From NCBI GenBank assembly GCA_023380675.1, contig JAMCRS010000354.1, positions 1-7,453 on the forward strand: a stretch of DNA of 7,453 nt, written 5' to 3'. A program made the translations under genes and the position numbers. Origin of the DNA: Chloroflexota bacterium. Its GTDB lineage: Bacteria; Chloroflexota; Anaerolineae; UBA4142. Under the pieces are notes generated by a model, which did not search any database, had not been told where the DNA came from, and was given only the letters and a program-made list of their open reading frames with translations. Below, in pieces: positions 1 through 6,400 of the stretch (position 1 is its first letter; each line of letters opens with the position of its first letter).

Positions 1-2
1 TC

Positions 3-968
3 TGGCACGACGACCAGCAGGGGACGGCGACCGTCACACTCGCCGGCCTCATCAACGCGCTCAAGGTCGTAAGGAAAAAGATCGACCAGGTGCAGATCGC
101 GTTCATCGGCACCGGAGCCTCCAACGTCGCGATCAGCCGCCTCATCTTTTCGTACGGCGCGACGCCCGCCCTCTGCCGCATGGTGGACACCAAGGGGATC
201 CTCCACAAGGGGCGCGCCGACTTGGAGATGCGCAAAGCTGAGTACGTGGACAAGTGGAGACTGTGCAATACGACGAACGCGGAGGGACGCACCGGCGGCA
301 TTGCCGACGCGCTCCGGGGCGCCGACGTCTGCATCGCCCTCTCCACCCCCGGCCCGGACGTGATCAAAAAAGAGTGGGTCCAGGGGATGGCGAAGGACGC
401 GATCGTCTTTGCTTGCGCCAACCCCATTCCGGAAATGTGGCCCTGGGACGCCAAGGAAGCGGGCGCTGTCGTCGTCGCGACCGGCCGTTCGGACTTTCCG
501 AATCAGGTCAACAATTCGCTCGGCTTTCCCGGCATCTTCCGGGGCACACTCGACGTGCGGGCCAAGACGATCACCGACGAGATGTGCATCGCGGCCGCGG
601 TCGAGATGGCAAAGATGGCGGAAGAAAAAGGGCTGTGCGCCGACTCGATCATGCCGACGATGGACGACGTCGACGTTTTCCCGCGTGAAGCCGCTGCCGT
701 CGCCACAAAAGCGATCGAGCAGGGGATCGCCAAGTTCACGAACGTGACCTTTGAGCAAGAGTACGAGTACTCCAAGAACCTGATTATGCGTGCGCGCGGG
801 ATGGTCCAGGACGCGATGGCGACCGGCTACATCGCGCTTCCAGAAGGGACCACACCGCCGCGTCCCTCCAAGAAAATCATCGCGGTCGTCAAAAAGCTCA
901 AGCCGAAGAGCGGGCTCGCAAAGCCCGCGCGCCGGCGAAAGACCACGCGCGCCAAAGCCGCGCGCTGA
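3..968 (+). CDS. Malic enzyme (oxaloacetate-decarboxylating malate dehydrogenase), C-terminal part, 5' end outside window
   Basis: The reading frame is open from the first base of the window, so this is the C-terminal ~321 residues of a longer protein. The first complete codons read WHDDQQGTA, the conserved malic-enzyme metal/substrate-site stretch. The NAD(P) Rossmann loop GTGASN lies near position 110. The family signature ATGRSDFPNQVNN (about 478-516) is followed by FPGIFRGTLD. Malic enzymes oxidatively decarboxylate L-malate to pyruvate and CO2, reducing NAD+ or NADP+ in the cytosol; I cannot assign the cofactor. The protein ends soon after the malic domain, so there is no fused phosphotransacetylase domain of the MaeB type. 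The last 37 residues (855-965) are unusual: 15 are Lys/Arg and none is acidic. The next gene begins about 48 bases after the stop with no terminator between them, suggesting cotranscription. Confidence 0.93.
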   Translation, partial: WHDDQQGTATVTLAGLINALKVVRKKIDQVQIAFIGTGASNVAISRLIFSYGATPALCRMVDTKGILHKGRADLEMRKAEYVDKWRLCNTTNAEGRTGGIADALRGADVCIALSTPGPDVIKKEWVQGMAKDAIVFACANPIPEMWPWDAKEAGAVVVATGRSDFPNQVNNSLGFPGIFRGTLDVRAKTITDEMCIAAAVEMAKMAEEKGLCADSIMPTMDDVDVFPREAAAVATKAIEQGIAKFTNVTFEQEYEYSKNLIMRARGMVQDAMATGYIALPEGTTPPRPSKKIIAVVKKLKPKSGLAKPARRRKTTRAKAAR

Positions 969-1006
969 ACTCGGCGATTGAATCAATCGATCCACGCAGA
1001 CCCATT

Positions 1007-1011
1007 GGAGG
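1007..1011 (+). promoter_or_regulatory. Ribosome binding site fixing the start of the flavoprotein gene
   Basis: A GGAGG core ends five bases before ATG 1017. This favours 1017 (or the adjacent ATG at 1014) over the in-frame TTG at 978, which has no clear Shine-Dalgarno sequence and would add an N-terminal extension ahead of the FAD-binding strand. Confidence 0.75.
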
Positions 1012-1016
1012 AAATG

Positions 1017-1916
1017 ATGTACGATTTGATTATCGTCGGCGGCGGGCCGTCGGGACTGACCGCGGCCGTCTACGCTCTCAACAAGCGGCTCGAGACCCTG
1101 TTGATCAGCGAAGACCTCGGCGGCAAGACCGCGTACGACTTTCAGGTGAAGGGTTACGAAGGACACGAAGTCATTCGCGGCAGGGAGATCGTCGACCGAT
1201 TCAAGCATCAGCTGGAATACCTGAATTTCGCGTATCAACCGGACCGGGTGGCGAAGGTGACAGCGCAAGGCAACGAGTTTGTCGTGACCACGGAAGGCGG
1301 CCGCAGCCACCAGACACGCTCGGTCATCGTCGCCACCGGCGCGGCGCCGCGGCGGCTCGACGTGCCGGGCGAAGCGAGCCTGGTCGGCAAGGGTCTGTCT
1401 TATTCGGCCCTGAGTCATGCACAATTGTTTGTCGAGCGCAAGGCGGCCATCGTCGGCACCGGCGCGCGCGCGTTAACTGCGGCGGCCGAATTGGCGCCGA
1501 TCGCCAAACACGTCCATCTCGTTATGCCTGAAACGAACGGGATCGATACGCCTCTCGGCAAGAAACTGCGCGCCAACCCCAAGGTGACGGTCTACGAAAA
1601 GACGGCGTTGAAGCAGGTGCGCGGCGATGAATTCGTGGAGGGCATCGTCGTCGAGGGCCCCGCCGGATCGAAGGAGATCCCCGTCGAAGGACTTTTCATC
1701 GAGATGGGTCTGGTCCCGGCGTCTAAGATGGTGCAGGAGATGGGAATCACGGATGACGACGGGCGAATCCGCGTCGACAATAAATCCGTCACTGCGCGGG
1801 CCGGGATCTTCGCCTCCGGGGACGTCACCGACGTTTTCATAGAGCAGGTCTTGATCGCCATCGGCGAAGGGGCCAAAGCGGCGCTCAGCGCTTACGAGTA
1901 CCTGATCAGGCAATAG
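1017..1916 (+). CDS. Cysteine-free thioredoxin-reductase-like FAD flavoprotein
   Basis: The 299-residue protein has the length and layout of low-molecular-weight thioredoxin reductases. The FAD dinucleotide motif GGGPSG is at residues 8-13 right after the N-terminal strand YDLIIV. ATGAAPR (106-112) leads into the pyridine-nucleotide domain, a second Rossmann-like loop GTGARA is at 147-152, and the C-terminal FAD motif GIFASGD ends at D269. Two catalytic hallmarks are missing. The redox CxxC that normally follows the GKG-S-Y stretch reads SALS here (130-133), and the whole chain has no cysteine. The HRRxxxR signature that binds the NADPH phosphate is also absent; the stretch after the second Rossmann loop reads HVHLVMPETN. 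It therefore cannot work as a dithiol thioredoxin reductase. By family knowledge, CxxC-less relatives include YumC-type ferredoxin/flavodoxin-NADP reductases; electron transfer between a pyridine nucleotide or ferredoxin and another carrier is a guess. It lies between malic enzyme and folD on the same strand. Confidence 0.85.
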   Translation: MYDLIIVGGGPSGLTAAVYALNKRLETLLISEDLGGKTAYDFQVKGYEGHEVIRGREIVDRFKHQLEYLNFAYQPDRVAKVTAQGNEFVVTTEGGRSHQTRSVIVATGAAPRRLDVPGEASLVGKGLSYSALSHAQLFVERKAAIVGTGARALTAAAELAPIAKHVHLVMPETNGIDTPLGKKLRANPKVTVYEKTALKQVRGDEFVEGIVVEGPAGSKEIPVEGLFIEMGLVPASKMVQEMGITDDDGRIRVDNKSVTARAGIFASGDVTDVFIEQVLIAIGEGAKAALSAYEYLIRQ

Positions 1917-1935
1917 GATCGAAACATGCCGCCCT

Positions 1936-1986
1936 CCCCGGTTCGCCGGGGGCTGGAGACGGCCGGCGGCGCTGGTCGTCTCCAGC
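1936..1986 (+). other. Two abutting hairpins in the spacer before folD
   Basis: The 99-base gap between the flavoprotein gene and folD contains two perfect inverted repeats end to end. The first is CCCCGG-TTCG-CCGGGG (1936-1951), a 6-bp stem with a four-base loop. The second begins on the next base: GCTGGAGACG (1952-1961) pairs with CGTCTCCAGC (1977-1986). In RNA this second stem extends to 13 bp with one G-U pair and a 9-base loop. No continuous T-run follows (the next bases are GTGCGGTTTGAACTTT), so a strong intrinsic terminator is unlikely. An mRNA-processing or stability element, a weak attenuator, or a small dispersed repeat are the options. The folD ribosome binding site begins about 19 bases downstream. 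Confidence 0.6.
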
Positions 1987-2015
1987 GTGCGGTTTGAACT
2001 TTACAAAGGAGTGTT

Positions 2016-2903
2016 ATGACGGCAAAGATTATTGACGGCAAGGTCGTCGCCGCATCCATCCAGTCCGGGGTGCGCGCGGATGCGGAGCTGCTCAAGGCCC
2101 AATTTGGGGTGACCCCCGGCCTCGCGACGATCCTCGTGGGCGAGAACCCGGCCTCAAAGACCTACGTCGGGATGAAACAGAAGACGTCCCAGGAATTGGG
2201 AATGTTCTCCATCGGCTCGCATCTGCCGGCGGACATTTCCCAGGACGAGCTCGTCAAGATCGTTCGCGGCTACGCCGCCGATCCCAAGATTCACGGAATC
2301 CTCGTTCAGCTTCCGCTGCCGGCTCACCTGGACCAGGAAACCGTTCTCGGCGCTATCCCGATCGAAAAAGACGTCGACGGGTTTCACCCGATCAACGTGG
2401 GTCGCCTCGCCATGAAAAACCGCGAACCGATTTTCGTTCCCTGCACCCCGGCCGGCGTTATCGTGCTGATCGATTCGGTCGGCACCAAGATCGAGGGCGC
2501 ACGCGCCGTCGTGCTCGGCCGCTCCAACATCGTCGGGCTGCCGGCCGCGTTCCTCCTGATCCACCGCAACGCCACGGTCACGGTGTGCCACTCGCGCACG
2601 CAGAACCTGCCGGATGTGGTGCGGCAGGCGGACATCGTCGTGGCGGCCATCGGCAAGGCGCAGTTCGTCAAGGCCGATTGGCTCAAGCCGGGTGCGACCG
2701 TGATCGACGTCGGCACGAACTCGATCCCGGACCCGACCAAGAAGAGCGGCCACCGGCAGGTGGGAGACGTCGATTTCGAGGCCGCCAAGGAAGTGGCCGG
2801 CGCGATCACGCCGTCCCCGGGCGGCGTCGGACCGATGACGATCGCAATGCTCATGCGCAACACCTGTGATTCGGCCCTGCGAACCGCCGGGTTGAAAAAA
2901 TGA
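2016..2903 (+). CDS. folD: Bifunctional methylene-THF dehydrogenase / methenyl-THF cyclohydrolase
   Basis: The 295-residue protein has full FolD length. It interconverts 5,10-methylene-THF and 10-formyl-THF through methenyl-THF in the cytosol, usually with NADP(H), linking formate/formyl units to the methyl branch of folate metabolism. The catalytic YxxxK is present as Y50 and K54. QLPLP starts at Q98, KDVDGFHP contains D121, and these positions match the known catalytic Gln and Asp of the E. coli enzyme. The nucleotide-binding motif GRSNIVGLP spans 168-176 with CHSRT at 191-195, and the C-terminal signature PSPGGVGPMT spans 266-275. The ATG at 2016 has a strong AAAGGAG (2005-2011) four bases upstream. 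It is the last gene of the malic enzyme-flavoprotein-folD run, ending eight bases before a terminator hairpin. In acetogens or organisms with a Wood-Ljungdahl methyl branch FolD is catabolic or anabolic; elsewhere it is housekeeping. Confidence 0.97.
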   Translation: MTAKIIDGKVVAASIQSGVRADAELLKAQFGVTPGLATILVGENPASKTYVGMKQKTSQELGMFSIGSHLPADISQDELVKIVRGYAADPKIHGILVQLPLPAHLDQETVLGAIPIEKDVDGFHPINVGRLAMKNREPIFVPCTPAGVIVLIDSVGTKIEGARAVVLGRSNIVGLPAAFLLIHRNATVTVCHSRTQNLPDVVRQADIVVAAIGKAQFVKADWLKPGATVIDVGTNSIPDPTKKSGHRQVGDVDFEAAKEVAGAITPSPGGVGPMTIAMLMRNTCDSALRTAGLKK

Positions 2904-2910
2904 TTGTCTG

Positions 2911-2947
2911 GGTAGAGACGTTGCGGCGCAACGTCTCTACCGTTTTT
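2911..2947 (+). terminator. Strong hairpin plus T-run after folD
   Basis: The arm GGTAGAGACGTTGC (2911-2924) pairs perfectly over 14 bp with GCAACGTCTCTACC (2928-2941) around a three-base loop. It is followed by G and five Ts (2943-2947). This is a textbook intrinsic terminator for the folD unit. The same near-perfect palindrome style, with GTAGAGACG arms, resembles short palindromes that I recall as dispersed repeats in some Cyanobacteria and Chloroflexota, so it may be a repeat element serving as a terminator. Confidence 0.88.
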
Positions 2948-2993
2948 GACCCAATTTTGACTCTAGCTAAACCCGAATGGGACTCGCGTTTTC

Positions 2994-2999
2994 TATAAT
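2994..2999 (+). promoter_or_regulatory. Candidate -10 box of the rrf2-hdrA-mvhD unit
   Basis: A perfect TATAAT lies 42 bases before the Rrf2 start codon and downstream of the folD terminator, which is where a promoter is expected. It implies transcription starting around 3005-3008. No good -35 hexamer is present 16-18 bases upstream; the region there reads ACCCGAATG. The promoter may therefore depend on an activator or on relaxed spacing. Confidence 0.5.
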
Positions 3000-3019
3000 C
3001 GGACTGGGATGGTCTGATT
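2997..3019 (+). promoter_or_regulatory. Candidate Rrf2-type operator dyad overlapping the -10 box
   Basis: AATCGGAC (2997-3004) and GTCTGATT (3012-3019) are inverted repeats matching at 7 of 8 positions, separated by 7 bases. The left arm overlaps the last three bases of TATAAT, and the dyad covers the expected transcription start. It lies 22 bases upstream of an Rrf2 family regulator. Such regulators bind dyads as dimers and often control their own operon. Its role as an operator is inferred from position and symmetry alone. Confidence 0.4.
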
Positions 3020-3041
3020 TGGGCAAATCGCGAGGAGTGCG

Positions 3042-3473
3042 ATGCTGAGCCGCAAGGCGGATTACGGAGTGCGGGCGATGATGGATATCGCAAGGCGACC
3101 TCCGACAACGCGCGCCGTCGTTGCCGAGATCGCCGAGCGCCAACACATCCCCGTTTTTTATTTAGCCAAGATCATGCCGCGGCTCGCACGCGCCGGCTTA
3201 GTGCGCACCTCGCTCGGCGCGGCGGGCGGCATCGCGCTGGCTCTGCCGGCGGAAGAGATCTCGCTACTCCAAATCATCGAAGCCATCGATGGTCCGCTCA
3301 TGCTGAACCTCTGCTCGCTCAACCCGGCGGATTGTGAACATCACGCGAGCTGTTCCGCCTGCGACACCTGGTGTCAGGCACAAGCCCAACTGAATCAGGC
3401 ACTGGCGGGAACGCGCCTATCCGATCTCACGGTAGACTCGACCACCGAGAAACGTTCGTTGAGGATCAAGTGA
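3042..3473 (+). CDS. Rrf2 family transcriptional regulator, probable Fe-S sensor
   Basis: This 143-residue protein starts MLSRKADYGVRAMMDIA, the typical Rrf2 N-terminus. A winged helix-turn-helix follows, with AEIAERQHIPVFYLAKIM (about 28-45) as the DNA-contacting helices and RAGLVRTSLGAAGGI (50-64) as the wing with its conserved GAxGG. The C-terminal half carries five cysteines, at 91, 98, 104, 107 and 111. This is richer than the three found in IscR/NsrR-like cluster-binding members. A ligated Fe-S cluster that senses iron, oxygen, NO or redox state is likely by family precedent. The ATG is preceded by GAGGAG (3032-3037). Its stop codon overlaps the hdrA start as GTGA, so regulator and HdrA are translationally coupled. 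This context implies that it controls the hdrA-mvhD unit and itself. Confidence 0.92.
   Translation: MLSRKADYGVRAMMDIARRPPTTRAVVAEIAERQHIPVFYLAKIMPRLARAGLVRTSLGAAGGIALALPAEEISLLQIIEAIDGPLMLNLCSLNPADCEHHASCSACDTWCQAQAQLNQALAGTRLSDLTVDSTTEKRSLRIK
3461..3465 (+). promoter_or_regulatory. Ribosome binding site fixing the hdrA GTG start
   Basis: GAGGA inside the end of the Rrf2 gene lies four bases before GTG 3470. The GTG overlaps the Rrf2 TGA by three bases (GTGA). This start puts the FAD-binding GGG at residues 19-21, as expected for the family. The upstream in-frame start at 3371 would add 33 low-complexity residues read out of frame inside the Rrf2 cysteine region. Confidence 0.7.
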
Positions 3474-6400
3474 ATACTACCAACCACAATCTGGAAACCG
3501 GAATTGCAACAGTCATGGTGCTGGGCGGCGGCGTCGCCGGGATGCGCGCGGCGATTGATCTCGCCGAAGCCGGCATCCGCGTCAAGTTAGTCGAAAGCAC
3601 GCACGGCTTGGGTGGGCGCGTCGCGCAGCTCGGTTTTATGTTTCCCACGCACGACTGCGTCTTGTGCCGCGGCACATCCGATCACGGCTACGGCTGCACG
3701 CGCCCGGTCATTTCGCCGGCGTTCATGGATTACAACCTCCACCCCAACATCGAGGTGCTGACGAACGCACAGGTGCTCGACGCGTCCGGCGAAGCCGGCG
3801 ATTACACGGTGACGCTGCGCCGGCACCCGCGCTATGTCAATCCAGAGCGATGCACCAACTGCGGACGCTGCGCCGATGTGTGCCCGGTCGAAAAGCCGCG
3901 CGGCTTTGAAGCCGGTCTCACCACCCGCAAAGCGGCGTACAAAGTCGCGCCACGCGCGATTCCCAACTCGTACGTGATTGACCGAGGACCGTACTGCGAC
4001 GATTGCCATCGCTGCGAGCAGGTCTGCCCCACGCGCGCGATCAACCTGAGGGAAACCGCCACGGACGAAGACGCGCACGTGGACGCCATCATCCTCGCCG
4101 TGGGGCATCAGTTGTACGACGCGCGGCAGAGTGAGGAATTCGGCTACGGTCGCTTCGCCAACGTGATCACGAGCATGGAGTACGAGCGCCTCGCCAGCCG
4201 TTCCGGTCCTACCGAAGGTATCGTCACTCGCCCGTCGGACAGCACGGCACCGAAGAGGATCGCGTGGCTGCAGTGCATTGGCTCGCGTGACCAAACGCAT
4301 CCGTACTGTTCCTCCATCTGCTGCATGTACGCGACGAAAGAAGCGATGCTCGCCAAGCAACGCCTCCCCGGCGTCGCATGTCACGTGTTCACGATGGATG
4401 AGCGCGCGTTCAACAAGGAATACAACGCGTACTTGCATCAGGCACGCGAGAAATACGGCATCGAGTACACGCGCTGCCGCCTCTCCAGTCTCAAAGAAGA
4501 ACCCCAGACGCACAACCTGATCGCGCAATACGTGACCGAAGAGGGCGCGCGGCACGAGGACACGTTCGACATGGTCGTCCTCGCGGTCGGGATGGAACCG
4601 CCGGCGCAAGCCGCAGCAGTCGCCAAGCGCTTGGGCATCTCGCTCAACGCGTACGGCTTTTGCGAAACCGATAAATTCGCGCCGCTGCAAACCAACCGCT
4701 CCGGCGTCTACGTCTGCGGCGCGTTCCAATCGCCCAAGGAAATCTCGGAGAGTCTGATCGACGCTAGCGGCGCGGCTGGCGAAGCGATGCGCTTGCTTTC
4801 GACGAAGATCGGCAACGCGCCGCACAGCCGCGAGTATCCTTTCCTGGCGCGCAACGGCGAATTTCCTCCCGAACGCGACTTGGCGAATGAAGCGTCGCGC
4901 ACCGGCGTATTTGTCTGCAACTGCGGCGATGCGATCTCACAAGTGGTGAACACCGACGCGCTGACGGATTTCGCGGAGAAGCTGCCCGGCGTTGTGCACG
5001 CCGAACAGGTAGCGTACCTGTGCTTGCCGGAAGGTCAGGCGCGCTTGCGCCGCGCGATTGAAGAGCGCGGCGTGAACCGCGTCGTCGCCGCCGCGTGTTC
5101 GCATCGCACGCACGAATCGCTGTTCCAGCGCACGGTGCGCGAAGCTGCGCTGAATCCAAATCTGCTAGAGATGGCGAACATCCGTGAACACTGTGCGTGG
5201 GCGCACCGCCATGACCCCGCCGGCGCGACGCGCAAGGCGAAGGAACTGGTGCGTGTCGCCGTGGCGCGCGCTGCCAAACTCGCGCCGATCTACAAAGATC
5301 GAGTCACGCCGACGCCGCACGCGCTCGTGATCGGCGGCGGCGTTGCCGGCATGACCGCCGCGCTCTCGATTGCGGACAGCGGTTATTCGGTGCATTTGGT
5401 CGAGCGCGCCGATACATTGGGCGGAAATCTTGGCAACATCTACTTTACCGCCGAAGGAGGAAATCCGCAGCGCTTGCTGCGCGATCTGGTCAACCGCGTG
5501 GTCGGGCACGACCGCATCCGCGTGTTCACGCGCAGCGAGATCACCGAACACACCGGGCATGTCGGCGCGTTCCATTCCGTCATCTCGACGCACGTCAAGG
5601 GCATTGCCGAACCGGTGAAAACCAACATCGAACACAGCGTGACGATCGTGGCGACCGGCGGACAAGAACGCCGCGGCACAGAATATCTGATGGGCAAAGA
5701 CCCGCGCGTGGTGACGGCGCATCAATTGGAAGAGATGCTCGTCCATTCGCCGGAACGGATCGCGGAGTTGAAGCAGGTCGTCTTCGTCCAGTGTGTCCGC
5801 GAGCCGGATCAGCCCGAATACTGTTCGCGCGTCTGCTGTACCAACACGATGAAGAACGCGACTCGCATCAAGATGCTGAATCCCCACTGCCAGATCATCG
5901 TGTTGTTCAAAGACATTATCACGTACGGATTCCGCGAACAGTACTATACCGAAGCGCGCTGGCGCGGCGTGTTGTTCGTGCGCTACACGGACGACACCAA
6001 GCCGGTGGTAGAGATCAAAGATGATAGGGGAGAGAGGAGGCAACGGGGCGATCCGCCGGCAGGTGACCGTTTGCTCACCTCGCTCCGCGTGCGCGTGCAA
6101 GAACCGGCGCTGAAAGAAGAACTCGTTCTCAATCCGGATTTGCTTGTGGTCAGCACGCAGATCGCGCCGTCCGACGGAACGAAGGAACTCGCACAGACTC
6201 TGCATGTGCCGCTTTCGTCCGAAGGGTTCTACATGGAAGCGCACTTGAAGATGCGACCGATGGATTTCATGGAAGAAGGCATCTTCATCGCGGGGATGGC
6301 GCACTATCCCAAATTCATCGAAGAGTCGATCTCCCACGCGCTCGCGGCAGCGGGACGCGCGATCACCATCCTGTCGCAAGCGCCGCTCTACTTCGGCGGC

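Noticed and set aside
978..1016. TTG start at 978 for the flavoprotein
   Set aside because: It has no Shine-Dalgarno sequence and extends the protein before the FAD strand. GGAGG at 1007-1011 points to ATG 1017.
1404..1418. Selenocysteine or recoding at the thioredoxin-reductase active site
   Set aside because: The SALS codons are ordinary Ser/Ala/Leu sense codons with no in-frame TGA, so the site is truly replaced.
1917..2015. Riboswitch (for example a tetrahydrofolate riboswitch) upstream of folD
   Set aside because: Only two simple hairpins are visible. There is no multi-helix junction or conserved core that I could match, and the spacer is under 100 bases.
2957..2962. TTGACT as the -35 box of the rrf2 promoter
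   Set aside because: It is 31 bases from TATAAT, far beyond the usual 15-19, and no -10-like hexamer lies at the right distance from it.
3371..3469. Upstream start for hdrA at 3371
   Set aside because: It would add 33 residues read out of frame inside the Rrf2 cysteine region, without a conserved motif. GTG 3470 has a Shine-Dalgarno sequence and the classic GTGA overlap.
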